Assembly (NCBI RefSeq): GCF_900090295.1
Contig: NZ_LT607753.1
Location: 124,001-188,000 of the forward strand
DNA: 64,000 bases
Reading direction: 5' to 3'
Source of the DNA: Micromonospora coxensis
Lineage (GTDB): Bacteria > Actinomycetota > Actinomycetes > Mycobacteriales > Micromonosporaceae
In this document: positions 48,633 to 57,781 of the stretch, one piece after another
How the letters are laid out: each line of letters starts with the position of its first letter
Numbering within the stretch: the first letter of the stretch is position 1
Program-made: the position numbers and the translations under genes
Notes under the pieces: model-generated
The model's database searches: none
Seen by the model: the letters and a program-made list of their open reading frames with translations, nothing else
What the model was told of the DNA's origin: nothing

Positions 48633-50855
48633 TCACCCGCCGTCCGCCGCGTGCGCGACCCGCACCGGCACACCGGCGGACAGCCGCAGCGTCACCGTGT
48701 CGTACGGGGTGCGCACCTCGACGGTGCGGGTCAGCGCCGACACCAGCCACGCCGTGACCCGCCCCGGCTGCCAGGACAGCTCCCGCACGGTGATCCGCCC
48801 CGGCAGGGTCACCCCGCGCAGCGTGCCGCGCTCCAGCCCCGGCGGCAGCGCCGGCAGCAGCCGCACCACCTCCGCCCGGGCCTGCGCCAACGACTCGATC
48901 AGCACCGCCGGCAGGGCGTGCGCGGCGTCGGCGTTGTAGGTGACCAGCCCCGGGTTGTGCGCGCTCATCAACGACCGGAAGAACATGTCGTTGCCGAGGA
49001 TCTTGCACAGGTTCACCCCGACCAGGGCGCCGTCGCCGAGCCGGGCGGCGGCCAGGGCCCGGTGCAGGCTGCCGTGCGCGGACAGGTTCTCGTCGCCGCG
49101 CAGGGTGAGCGCCCGGTGGGCGGCGGCGGCCAGCTCGGGACTGTCGTCGGGGTCGATCTCGCCCAGCGGCCACACCGGGTAGAGGTGGCTGACGTGCCGG
49201 TGCTCCTCGTCGCCCGGCAGGCCCGGCCAGGCCCACTCCGCCAGGGCCCCCCGCTCGTCGATGCGGTACGCCGGCAGCCGGCCGCGCAGCTCGTCCCACC
49301 GGCGTGAACCGGTCACCTCGGCGGCGACCCGCAGGGCGTGCCGGGCGGCGGCGACGTCCATCGTGGCGTTGACCGCCACCGGCGCGCACCGCCCGTCGGC
49401 GTCCGGCGGACCCGTCTCCGGCGAGTACGACGGCACGACGACCACCGTGCCGTCCTCGTCGGTGACGGTGAGGACGTCGAGGAAGAAGTCGGCCGCCTCG
49501 GCCAGCCAACCGGCCACCTCGCCCAGCGGCTCCCCGGTCACCAGGTGGTGCTCGTACAGCGGGAACAGCAGCCAGTCCGCGCCGGCCAGCCACGCCGTGA
49601 ACGGCCAGTCGGGGTGCACGTGGAACAGGTGCCCGTGCTCGCCGTCGGTGCGGCTGGGCGCGAGCAGCCCTCGCGCCCCGTACACGGCACGGGCGTTGCG
49701 TCGCCAGTCGTCGACCTGGCCGGCCACCAGCCGGGCGTGCGCGGCGGTGACCTCCGGCAACGCGCCCAGGTTCGCCCCGGCCAGTTGCAAATTGACGTTG
49801 GCGTCGGTGGTGAAGTCACCCGCCCACGCGGCGTCCCACGAGCCGAGCCACAACCCGGTCAGCCGGGGCGGCAGCTCCCCGCCGGCGCTGAGCAGCAAAT
49901 ACCGGCCGGCGTGGAAGAGCCGCTCCACCAGCGCCGGCTGCGGCGTGTGCGGGGTGGCCCGCTGCCGGTCCAGCAGCTCACCGACCGGCAGCTCCCGCTG
50001 CGCCGCCGGCACCCCCAGGTCCAGGCTCACCCGCCGGTACGGCTCCGCGTGCCGGGGCAGGTGCCGGGCCAGCAGGGTGTCGTAGTCGCCGTCGACGGCG
50101 GCCAGCCGGTCCGCCAGCTCCCCGGTGCGCCAGCGTGGCTCGTCCACCCGGTCGAGCACCGTGGTCAGCAGCGCCGGCCCGCGTACCGCCACCCGGTCGC
50201 CGTCGAGCGTGACGTCGCCGCGCAACAGGGTCAGCCCCTCGAAGCCGTACGCGCCGCCGACCGGCGGGTAGCGTCCCCGCACCCGCAGCAGGACCAGCTC
50301 ACCGCGGTGGTACGCGGTGCAGGCGTAACGCACGTCGGCGGGGCGGCCGGGCAGCTCACCGGTGACCCCGACCACGCAGTCGCCCATGTCCAGCTCGGTG
50401 ACGATCATCGCGTCGGCGCGGGAGACGAACGAGCGCCGTCGCCCGCCCGCCCACCGCACGACGACCTGCCCGGTGTCGAACTCGGTCCAGCGCCGGTAGT
50501 CGGCCACCGGGCCCGGATCCACCGCGTCGACGGTCAGCGCGAAGCCGGGGTGGTACGACTGCGTCCACTCCAGCTCCCGGCCGCCGGTGAGCAGCCGGGC
50601 CGCCTCCGTACGCCGGCCGGCGAGCACCAGCTCCCGGATGCGGGGCAGCTGCCCGGCCAGCTCGGGCGGGCGCGCGTCGCGGGTGCCGTTGGGCAGCACG
50701 AACCGGTGGTGGTTGACGATGACGCGTTCGGCGTGCGGGTCGCCGCACACCATGATCCCGTACTCACCGTTGCCGGCGAGGAAGGCGTCCTCCCAGCTCG
50801 CGGCGGGTGCGCAGGCCCAGATGCGGTGGGCCGACGCGGGCAGGCTGTCCGTCAT
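48633..50855 (-). CDS. GH95-family glycosidase (putative alpha-1,2-L-fucosidase)
   Basis: A protein of 740 residues matching GH95 architecture: an N-terminal beta-domain from WACAPAASWEDAFLAGNG, an (alpha/alpha)6 barrel and a C-terminal beta-domain. Probable active-site residues are N353 and N355 (DANVNLQ) and E480 (SYSPETGP), plus the RGD in LRGDENLS. GH95 enzymes remove alpha-L-fucose or alpha-L-galactose, including from fucosylated xyloglucan. No signal peptide, so cytoplasmic. ATG 50855 follows GGGAGGG. It is the last gene of the GH3-LacI-GH95 operon, 20 bp after lacI. Confidence 0.85.
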   Translation of the reverse strand: MTDSLPASAHRIWACAPAASWEDAFLAGNGEYGIMVCGDPHAERVIVNHHRFVLPNGTRDARPPELAGQLPRIRELVLAGRRTEAARLLTGGRELEWTQSYHPGFALTVDAVDPGPVADYRRWTEFDTGQVVVRWAGGRRRSFVSRADAMIVTELDMGDCVVGVTGELPGRPADVRYACTAYHRGELVLLRVRGRYPPVGGAYGFEGLTLLRGDVTLDGDRVAVRGPALLTTVLDRVDEPRWRTGELADRLAAVDGDYDTLLARHLPRHAEPYRRVSLDLGVPAAQRELPVGELLDRQRATPHTPQPALVERLFHAGRYLLLSAGGELPPRLTGLWLGSWDAAWAGDFTTDANVNLQLAGANLGALPEVTAAHARLVAGQVDDWRRNARAVYGARGLLAPSRTDGEHGHLFHVHPDWPFTAWLAGADWLLFPLYEHHLVTGEPLGEVAGWLAEAADFFLDVLTVTDEDGTVVVVPSYSPETGPPDADGRCAPVAVNATMDVAAARHALRVAAEVTGSRRWDELRGRLPAYRIDERGALAEWAWPGLPGDEEHRHVSHLYPVWPLGEIDPDDSPELAAAAHRALTLRGDENLSAHGSLHRALAAARLGDGALVGVNLCKILGNDMFFRSLMSAHNPGLVTYNADAAHALPAVLIESLAQARAEVVRLLPALPPGLERGTLRGVTLPGRITVRELSWQPGRVTAWLVSALTRTVEVRTPYDTVTLRLSAGVPVRVAHAADGG

Positions 50856-50875
50856 CGACGGTCCCTCCCGGAGGG

Positions 50876-51937
50876 TCAGTGGCCGTCGACGGCGTGCACC
50901 GCCGGGGCGGCGGCGGTGCTGTCGCGCACGGTCAGCCGCGGTGCCAGCAGCGTCGCCTCCGGCACCTGCTCGTCGCGCAGCTTGCTCATCAGCAGCGTCA
51001 CCGCCTGCCGGCCGACCTCCTCGGCGGGCACCGGCACGCTGGTGAGCATCGGGGCGCTCTGCTCGGCGAACTGGTCCGGGCAGATGGCCACCACCGACAT
51101 GTCGCGCGGCACCTGCCGGCCCAGCGTCGGCAGGGTGGCCAGCACCGGCCCGACCGCCGCCTCGTTCTGCACCACCAGCGCGGAGATGTCCGGATGCTCG
51201 GCCAGCAGCGCGGTCAGGGTCCGCCGTACGTCGGCCGCGCCCTCCTCGCAGGGCAGGGCCACCACCTGCACGCCGTGGCGCGCGGCGGCCTCCGACACTC
51301 CGGAGCGGGTGCGGTGCGCGAAGCCGGTGCCGCGCTCGTACACCGCCGCGGGCGCGCCCAGCAGGGCGACGCGCCGGTGGCCCAGCCCGGCCAGGTGCGC
51401 CACGCACGCCGCCCCGGCCTCGTGGAAGTCCAGGTCCACACAGGTCAGCCCGGTGGCCTCGGCGGGGAAGCCGATCAGCACGCTGGGCAGGGCCAGGTCC
51501 CGCAGCAGTGGCACCCGCGCGTCGTCGAGTTCCACGTCCATCAGCAGCACCCCGTCGACCAGGGCGCTGGCGGCGATGCGGCGCAGCCCGGCCGGGCCCT
51601 CGTCGGAGGTGACCAGCAGCACGTCGTGGTCGTGGCGGCGGGCGGTGGTGACCACCGCCGTGGCGAACTGCATCACCACCGGCACCTGCATGCCCGAGCG
51701 CAGCGGCAGCACCAGCGCGATCACGTTGGCCCGGCGGCTGGCCAGGGCGCGCGCCCCGGCGTTGGGGTGGTAGCCGAGCAGCCGGATGCTGGCCAGCACC
51801 CGGGCCCGGGTCACCTCGGAGATGGCCCGCTTGCCGCTGAGCACGTACGACACGGTGCTCGCCGCCACCCCGGCGTGCCGGGCGACGTCGGCGATGGTGA
51901 CCTGCCCGGGCGACGGGCGCCCCGGTGAGCCGGTCAC
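50876..51937 (-). CDS. LacI-family transcriptional regulator
   Basis: A protein of 353 residues. The N-terminal LacI headpiece is VTIADVARHAGVAASTVSYVLSGKR (by position 13-37), and a periplasmic-binding-protein-like sugar domain follows. GTG 51937 overlaps the GH3 stop (GTGA), so it is coupled to the enzyme gene. It probably represses its own operon through the AAGCGCTT palindromes upstream of GH3 and is released by a xyloglucan-derived sugar; the ligand is an inference. Confidence 0.92.
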   Translation of the reverse strand: MTGSPGRPSPGQVTIADVARHAGVAASTVSYVLSGKRAISEVTRARVLASIRLLGYHPNAGARALASRRANVIALVLPLRSGMQVPVVMQFATAVVTTARRHDHDVLLVTSDEGPAGLRRIAASALVDGVLLMDVELDDARVPLLRDLALPSVLIGFPAEATGLTCVDLDFHEAGAACVAHLAGLGHRRVALLGAPAAVYERGTGFAHRTRSGVSEAAARHGVQVVALPCEEGAADVRRTLTALLAEHPDISALVVQNEAAVGPVLATLPTLGRQVPRDMSVVAICPDQFAEQSAPMLTSVPVPAEEVGRQAVTLLMSKLRDEQVPEATLLAPRLTVRDSTAAAPAVHAVDGH

Positions 51938-54390
51938 GGTCGCCGTCCCGCGACCGCCGGCGCGCGGCGCCGGTCGGCGGGTTCCCCGCCGCGCACGGTC
52001 AGCGCGCCGAGCAGCCGCACGTCGCGGGCGGAGCGGCCGACCATCAGGGTGTGCGTGGCGTCCTCCACCACGTACCCGCCCCGGGTCTCGTCCCACCAGC
52101 GCAGCTCGTCGGTGCGCAGCCGCAGGGTGACCGTGCGCCGCTCGCCGGGGGCGAGGCCGATCCGGGCGAAGTCGCGCAACTGCCGCAGCGGTTGCTTGAC
52201 CCGGGAGCGGCGTTGCCGGGTGTAGAGCTGCACGACCTCCTCGCCGGCGCGCTCGCCGGTGTTGGTGACCTCGCAGCGCACCTCGACCTCCTCGCCGGCG
52301 GTCACCGCCGTCGCGCTCAACCGGAGGCCAGCGTAGTCGAAGCGGGTGTAGCCGAGCCCGTGCCCGAACGGGTACAGCGGGTCACCCCGGTGGTACAGGT
52401 AGGTGGCGTCAGCGCCGATGACGTCGTAGTCGAGCAGGTCGGGCAGTTCGGCCGCGTCGGCGTACCAGGTCTGGGTGAGCCGGCCGCCCGGTTCGGCCTC
52501 GCCGAGCAGGACCGCCGCCAGCGCCGCGCCGTGCTCCTGCCCGCCGTGCGCCGACCACAGCACCGCCGGCAGGCCCTCCTGTACGGCGCCGATCGCGTAC
52601 GGGTAGCTGCTGGTCACCACCAGCACGGTGCGCGGGTTCGCGGCGTGCACGGCGCGCGCCAGCGCCTCCTGGGCGGCCGGCAGGGCCAGGTCGCGGCGGT
52701 CCTCGGTCTCGCGTCCGTTGACCATCGGGTGGTTGCCCAGCATCACCACCGCCACGTCCACGGCGGCCGCCAGCGCGGCGGCCTCGGCGCAGCCGTCGGC
52801 GAGGAGTTCGACGGTGAACGCGGTGGCGGCCTGCGGGTCGGGCGCGTCGGCGCGCAGCCGGCCGTCGGCGTCGACGGTGACGTACCGGTCGGTGGCCAGG
52901 TGGTGCAGCCACGTCGTGCCGTGCGGTCCGGGCCGGAAGCGGAAGGTCTCCCGGACCACCCAGCCACCCGGGCCGGGCCGGTCGTTGGCGAGCACGCCGT
53001 CGTCGTCGGCGCCGACGTGTCGGCCGTTGCCGGCCGCCCGCAGGGCCAGGATGTCGCCGCCCCAGTCGAACACGTCGAACCCGGTGGCCTCGGTGTGCAG
53101 GGTGAGCGGGCCGCCCTCGGGAGTGTCCGGGCAACGCACGTAGCGGTCGCCGAGTCGCAGCGCGATCCGGTCGGCGCCGTCGTGGGTGCTGACCTCGGGC
53201 AGCCGTCCGGCCAGCCCCTGGTACGCGCTGACCGCGTACGGCAGGGTGCCGCTGTACCAGTCCTCGTACACGGTGTCGGCCAGCGGCCCGAGCACCGCGA
53301 CGCGCAGTCGCGGGGTGGGGGTCAGGGGCAGCAGCCCGTCGTTGCGCAGCAGCACGATCGACTGGCGGGCGGCCTCGCGGGCCAGTTCCCGGTGCGCCGG
53401 GCAGTCGAGCACGTCGGGGGAGACGCCGGCGAACGGGTCCTGGTGCGGCGGGTCGAGGTCGCCCAGGCGGATCCGGACGCTGAGGATCCGCCGGACGGCG
53501 CGGTCCACGTCGGACTCGGTGAGCAGGCCCCGGCGCAGCGCCTCGGTGAGCCGTGCGACGGTGGGCACCGGGTCGGCGTCGTCCTCGGTGACGTTGTCGA
53601 TGCCGGCGCGCAGTGCGGCGGCGAAGCCCTCGACGTGGTCGGGCAGGTACTCCTGCACCCCGGCGATGTTGCCGACCGCCCCGGCGTCGCCGACCACCAT
53701 CACCTCGTCGTCGGCCCAGCCGCGCAGTTCCCCTTCGATCAGCGGGCTCAGGTGCGCCGGCACCCCGTCGACCAGGTTGTACGAGGCCATCACGGCCACC
53801 GCCGCGCCGGCCTCCAGCGGGGCCCGGTACGCCGGCAGCTCGTACTCGCGCAGCACCCGTGGTGGCAGGTCGCTGGAGGTGGTGGCCCGGTCGGTCTCGT
53901 TGTTGTAGCCGAGGAAGTGCTTGACGGTGGGCGCGGTGCGCAGCCGCTCGGGGTGGTCGCCGCGCAGCCCCCGGGCGTACGCGGTGGCGAGCCGGCCGGT
54001 CAGCCACGGGTCCTCCGACCAGCCCTCCTCGTTGCGTCCCCACCGGGGGTCGCGCAGCGGGTTGACCACCGGCGCCCACACGTTCAGCCCGACCCGCTGC
54101 GGGTCGGCCTGGTGCTTGACGCGCACCTCGTCGCCGACGGCCGCGCCGACCGCCCGGACCAGCTCGGGGTTCCAGCTGCTGGCCAGCCCGAGCGCCTGCG
54201 GGAAGACGGTGGCCTCGCCGAGCCAGGCCACCCCGTGCAGCGCCTCGGTGCCGGTGCGGAACGCGGGCAGGCCGAGGCGGGGGACGGGGGCCTGCCACTG
54301 GTGCAGCAGGCCGATCTTCTCCGGCAGGGTGAGCCGGGCCAGCAGGTCGTCGATCCGGGCTCGGGAGGACGGGGCGGGGCTGTCGGTCAT
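51934..54390 (-). CDS. GH3 beta-glycosidase with inserted fascin-like beta-trefoil
   Basis: A protein of 818 residues. The GH3 N-terminal barrel (from LTLPEKIGLLHQW) has the nucleophile D235 in VVGDAGAVGN; the usual SDW is GDA. The alpha/beta sandwich (from VLLRNDGLLPL) is interrupted at about residues 420-530 by a segment with LRAAGNGRHVGADDDG and TDRYVTVDADG, a fascin-like beta-trefoil pattern where many GH3 enzymes have PA14. A C-terminal fibronectin-III-like domain follows. It is probably a cytoplasmic beta-glucosidase or beta-xylosidase acting on imported oligosaccharides. ATG 54390 has GGAAGG upstream. Confidence 0.88.
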   Translation of the reverse strand: MTDSPAPSSRARIDDLLARLTLPEKIGLLHQWQAPVPRLGLPAFRTGTEALHGVAWLGEATVFPQALGLASSWNPELVRAVGAAVGDEVRVKHQADPQRVGLNVWAPVVNPLRDPRWGRNEEGWSEDPWLTGRLATAYARGLRGDHPERLRTAPTVKHFLGYNNETDRATTSSDLPPRVLREYELPAYRAPLEAGAAVAVMASYNLVDGVPAHLSPLIEGELRGWADDEVMVVGDAGAVGNIAGVQEYLPDHVEGFAAALRAGIDNVTEDDADPVPTVARLTEALRRGLLTESDVDRAVRRILSVRIRLGDLDPPHQDPFAGVSPDVLDCPAHRELAREAARQSIVLLRNDGLLPLTPTPRLRVAVLGPLADTVYEDWYSGTLPYAVSAYQGLAGRLPEVSTHDGADRIALRLGDRYVRCPDTPEGGPLTLHTEATGFDVFDWGGDILALRAAGNGRHVGADDDGVLANDRPGPGGWVVRETFRFRPGPHGTTWLHHLATDRYVTVDADGRLRADAPDPQAATAFTVELLADGCAEAAALAAAVDVAVVMLGNHPMVNGRETEDRRDLALPAAQEALARAVHAANPRTVLVVTSSYPYAIGAVQEGLPAVLWSAHGGQEHGAALAAVLLGEAEPGGRLTQTWYADAAELPDLLDYDVIGADATYLYHRGDPLYPFGHGLGYTRFDYAGLRLSATAVTAGEEVEVRCEVTNTGERAGEEVVQLYTRQRRSRVKQPLRQLRDFARIGLAPGERRTVTLRLRTDELRWWDETRGGYVVEDATHTLMVGRSARDVRLLGALTVRGGEPADRRRAPAVAGRRP

Positions 54391-54441
54391 GGTGGTCGTA
54401 CCTTCCGTGGGCTGGCCCCGGTACGGCGCGACGATCGTCGG

Positions 54442-54457
54442 GTCGAAGCGCTTCGAC
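54442..54457. promoter_or_regulatory. LacI operator palindrome, site 1
   Basis: GTCGAAGCGCTTCGAC is a perfect 16-bp palindrome with the AAGCGCTT core of LacI/CcpA-type operators, 52 bp upstream of the GH3 ATG. It is flanked by two CGACGATCGTCG palindromes (54429-54440, 54454-54465). Confidence 0.75.
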
Positions 54458-54521
54458 GATCGTCGTGGGAGCACGCCGCATCGCGGTGGAGGGGTGGTGG
54501 CGGTCGTCGGCCCGGAAGCGG

Positions 54522-54533
54522 CGAAGCGCTTCG
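54522..54533. promoter_or_regulatory. LacI operator palindrome, site 2
   Basis: CGAAGCGCTTCG, 12-bp palindrome, lies 76 bp from site 1. Two sites would allow DNA looping. The rest of the 290-bp gap to the ROK gene stop shows nothing else. Confidence 0.7.
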
Positions 54534-54680
54534 ACGACTGCGGGAAACATGCCGCCCCGAGGTGCCCGAACGACGAGGCGGCCGTTCGAGGTTGGCACCA
54601 CGGGACCGGTCCGGTCAAGAGGCCGCCGCGTCGCCGCCGGGCGGGCGGGGGCGACGACCGTCGCGAAGGGATGGCCCGGA

Positions 54681-55901
54681 TCAGGGCACGGGCAGGCGTC
54701 CCGCCTCGACGGAGGCCAGCGCGGCGGTGGCCCCGCCCAGCGCGGTGGCGGTCGGCCCGAGCGTGCTGGCGTCGAGGTGGCAGCCGCCGGCCTCGGGGGC
54801 GAGCGTACGCGCGGCCAGCTCGTCCCGGGCGGCCGGCAGCAGCCAGGGCCCCAGGGTCGCGAGGTGCCCGCCCACCACCACCGCCTCCGGGTTGAGCAGG
54901 TTGGCCAGTACGGAGACGCCGTGCCCGAGGTGCCGGCCGATCTCGGCCAGTCCGGCGAGGACGGTCGGGTCCTCCTGTCGGGCCAGGGTCAGCACGCGCT
55001 CCAGCTCCGGCAGGAAGTCGCGTACCGGGCCGTCGTCCTCGGCGTCGGGCAGCAGGCGGTGGATCACCGCGGGCAGGCTGGTCAGCGCCGCGAGGCAGCC
55101 GTGTCGCCCGCAGCCGCAGCGCGGTCCGTCCGGATCCAGCGGCACGTGGCCGATCTCGCCGGCGAAGCCCCGGTGCCCGCGCAGCAGCCGCCCCCCGGTG
55201 AGCACCCCGGCGCCGAGCGCGACGCCGCCGGTGAGGTGGACCAGGTCGGCCGTGCCGGCGTACGCGCCGTGGCGCTGTTCGGCCAGGACGGCGAGGTTGG
55301 CGTCGGTGTCGACGGCCACGGTGAAGTCCGGGTCGCGCAGCGCGGTGCGCAGCTCGCCGGTGAACGCGACGTCGTGCCAGCCCAGCGCGGCCGACAGCGG
55401 CACCGCTCCGGTGGTGTCGACCAGGCCGGGCACGCCGACGGTGAGGCCGAGCACGGTGCGCCCCTGCCCGGTGATCCGGCCGACCGCCCGGCGGGCCAGG
55501 CCGGCCAGCGCGCGGATCGTCTCGGCGGGGGAGGCCGACGGGGCGGCGAAGGCCCGTCGCCAGGTCAGCAGCCGGTTGCCGCCGAGGTCGACGGCGACCA
55601 CCACCAGCTCGTCGGCGCCGATCTCCATGCCCAGCGCGGCGTACGGCTCGCCGTCGAGGACGAGCATGGTGGCGGGCCGGCCGACCCGGTTCTCGGTCAG
55701 CCCGGTCTCGCGCAGCAGCCGGCGGTCGATCAGCTCGGTCACCAGGCTGGAGACGGTGGCCTTGTTGAGGCCGGTGTGCGCGGCGATGTCGGCGCGTGAG
55801 CAGGGCGCGTGCCGGCGCACATGCCGCAGGACCACCGCCCGGTTGGTCACCCGGACGTCGCCGAGGTCGCTCGGCTGCGGTTCGGTGTGGATGCTGATCA
55901 C
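54681..55901 (-). CDS. ROK-family transcriptional regulator (XylR/NagC-like)
   Basis: A protein of 406 residues. An N-terminal MarR-like winged helix (SRADIAAHTGLNKATVSSLVTELIDRRLL by position 37-65) is followed by a ROK sugar-kinase-like domain with the GEIGHVPLDPDGPRCGCGRHGC zinc signature (by position). The start is uncertain: GTG 55901 gives a standard N-terminus; ATG 55967 would add 22 residues. It is divergent from the ABC importer operon, and XylR-like TTAGTTTGTT sites lie between them. Confidence 0.9.
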   Translation of the reverse strand: MISIHTEPQPSDLGDVRVTNRAVVLRHVRRHAPCSRADIAAHTGLNKATVSSLVTELIDRRLLRETGLTENRVGRPATMLVLDGEPYAALGMEIGADELVVVAVDLGGNRLLTWRRAFAAPSASPAETIRALAGLARRAVGRITGQGRTVLGLTVGVPGLVDTTGAVPLSAALGWHDVAFTGELRTALRDPDFTVAVDTDANLAVLAEQRHGAYAGTADLVHLTGGVALGAGVLTGGRLLRGHRGFAGEIGHVPLDPDGPRCGCGRHGCLAALTSLPAVIHRLLPDAEDDGPVRDFLPELERVLTLARQEDPTVLAGLAEIGRHLGHGVSVLANLLNPEAVVVGGHLATLGPWLLPAARDELAARTLAPEAGGCHLDASTLGPTATALGGATAALASVEAGRLPVP

Positions 55902-56037
55902 GATCTGCCCGCTTCCTGCGCCGCCGGTGCGCGGTCCCCGAGGTGCCGCGCGTCCATCATCGCGCATCGCCGCGTCCGGGCCTGTCCACCCGGTCGCGGC
56001 GTGGCCACCGCTGTCTTGTGGGACGGATCACCGTCGA

Positions 56038-56076
56038 TTAGTTTGTTCGGCTAGAACCCCAACTAACTCTAGCCGA
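56038..56076. promoter_or_regulatory. ROK/XylR-type operator, site 1
   Basis: TTAGTT (56038-56043) and AACTAA (56061-56066) form one dyad; TCGGCTAGA (56047-56055) and TCTAGCCGA (56068-56076) form a second perfect 9-bp dyad. ATTAGTTTGTT resembles the XylR half-site of Bacillus subtilis. It lies 44 bp upstream of the binding-protein gene. Confidence 0.65.
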
Positions 56077-56119
56077 GCCTCCGACGCTCGGAAACCCGAC
56101 ACGACGAAGGGAGTGCGCC

Positions 56120-57781
56120 GTGAAGCCGTCCCTGCCGGGCGCATCCACCGACCGCCGGACCCTGCTGCGGATGATCGGACTCGGCGCCGCCGCCACCGTG
56201 GGCGGTTCCACTCTCGCCGGTTGCAGCAAGGAGGCGGGCAGCAAGGGCACCGCCACCAAGGGCGACGCCATCCGCGAGGTCCTGCCGACGTACCAGCCGG
56301 CCGAACTGCTCAAGGCCGACCTGCCCGGCGAGGGACCCATCCCCGAGGGCTACCTGAGCTACCCGCGGCAACTCGTCGACGCGGTCACCGAGCAGCCCGG
56401 CAAGGGCGGCGGGCCGATCCGCACCATGAGCCCCTGGTGGGGGCCGACCCCGCCGACGCTGGGCAGCAACTCCTACCTCGCGGCGGTCAACACCAAGCTC
56501 GGTGTGGAGATCAACCCCAGCCTGCAGGACGGCACCACGTACGCCGACAAGCTCAACGCGATGCTCGGCGCCCGCGACGTGCCCGACCTGCTCATGGTCC
56601 CCAACTGGGAGGTCGACAAGGTCGCCCGGTTCTCCGACGCGGTCAAGGCGCTCTTCGCCGACCTCACCGACCACCTCAGGGGCGACGCCGCCGCGAAGTA
56701 CCCCTACCTCGCCGCGCTGCCCACCGGCGCCTGGGAGTACTCGGTCTGGGGCGGCCGGCTCGCCGCGGTGCCCTATCCCACCGACGGGCCGTTCGCCTGG
56801 GCCCTGTTCCACCGCAGGGACCTGCTCGACAAGGCCGGCCTGGCCGCCCCCACCTCGCCCGAGCAGCTTTACGAACTGGGGAAGGAGGTCACCGACCCGG
56901 CCAAGGGCGTCTGGGCCTTCGGCAGCGTCTTCGACATGGTCCAGCAGTTCTACGGCTGCCAGCAGACCTGGCGCAAGAAGCCCGACGGCGGCCTGGAGCA
57001 CAAGTTCGAGAACCCGGCCTTCACCGCCGCCCTGGAGTTCACCGCGAAGCTGTTCGCCGACGGCCTGGTGCACCCCGACACGGTGGCCAGCAAGGGCGCC
57101 GACGAGAAGCAGCTGTTCAAGGCCGGCAAGATCCTGATGTTCCAGGACGGGCTCGGTGCCTGGCAGGGGCTGCAGGGCGAGCAGTCCAAGGTGCTGCCCG
57201 GCTTCGACATGCAGCCGCTGCCGGTGTTCGGGGTCAACGGCGCCCAGCCGGTCGTCTGGGGCAGCGAGAAGCCGGTCTTCTTCACCTTCGTCAGGAAGGG
57301 CGCCGACGCGCAGCGGGTCGACGAGCTGCTGCGGGTGCTCAACTGGTGTGCCGCCCCGTTCGGCAGCCGGGAGTTCGAGCTGCGCGAGTACGGCGCGCAG
57401 GGGCGGCACTTCGCCCGTGGCGCCGACGGCAGCCCGGTCCCCACCGACCTGGGCCGCAAGGAGCTGGGCGGGCAGTACAACTTCTGCCGCCCGGCGGTGA
57501 AGATCGCCAGCGCCGACACCCCGAACTACGTCCAGGACTACCTGGGCTACTACCGCAAGAACATCGCCCTGATGGAGAAGGACCTCTTCGCCGGGATCAA
57601 GCTGGAGCTGCCGGCCAACTGGTCGAAGGTCCTGCAACCGACCGACGACAAGATCCGCGACATCCTGCGGGGCCGCCGCCCGGTCAGCGACCTCGCCCAG
57701 GTGACGAAGGAGTTCCTCGCCTCCGGCGGCGAGGAGGGGCGCGCGTTCTTCGCGAAGGCGCTCGCCGACAACGGCCGATGA
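56120..57781 (+). CDS. ABC transporter oligosaccharide-binding lipoprotein
   Basis: A protein of 553 residues. The signal peptide has a twin arginine (DRRTLLRMIG) and a lipobox STLAGC with Cys35 as the acylation site, so it is a probably Tat-exported lipoprotein. The mature part is a large family 1 extracellular solute-binding protein of the LplA/oligosaccharide class. GTG 56120 follows AAGGGAG. The stop overlaps the first permease start (ATGA). The substrate is inferred to be a xyloglucan oligosaccharide from the surrounding glycosidases. Confidence 0.9.
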   Translation: MKPSLPGASTDRRTLLRMIGLGAAATVGGSTLAGCSKEAGSKGTATKGDAIREVLPTYQPAELLKADLPGEGPIPEGYLSYPRQLVDAVTEQPGKGGGPIRTMSPWWGPTPPTLGSNSYLAAVNTKLGVEINPSLQDGTTYADKLNAMLGARDVPDLLMVPNWEVDKVARFSDAVKALFADLTDHLRGDAAAKYPYLAALPTGAWEYSVWGGRLAAVPYPTDGPFAWALFHRRDLLDKAGLAAPTSPEQLYELGKEVTDPAKGVWAFGSVFDMVQQFYGCQQTWRKKPDGGLEHKFENPAFTAALEFTAKLFADGLVHPDTVASKGADEKQLFKAGKILMFQDGLGAWQGLQGEQSKVLPGFDMQPLPVFGVNGAQPVVWGSEKPVFFTFVRKGADAQRVDELLRVLNWCAAPFGSREFELREYGAQGRHFARGADGSPVPTDLGRKELGGQYNFCRPAVKIASADTPNYVQDYLGYYRKNIALMEKDLFAGIKLELPANWSKVLQPTDDKIRDILRGRRPVSDLAQVTKEFLASGGEEGRAFFAKALADNGR

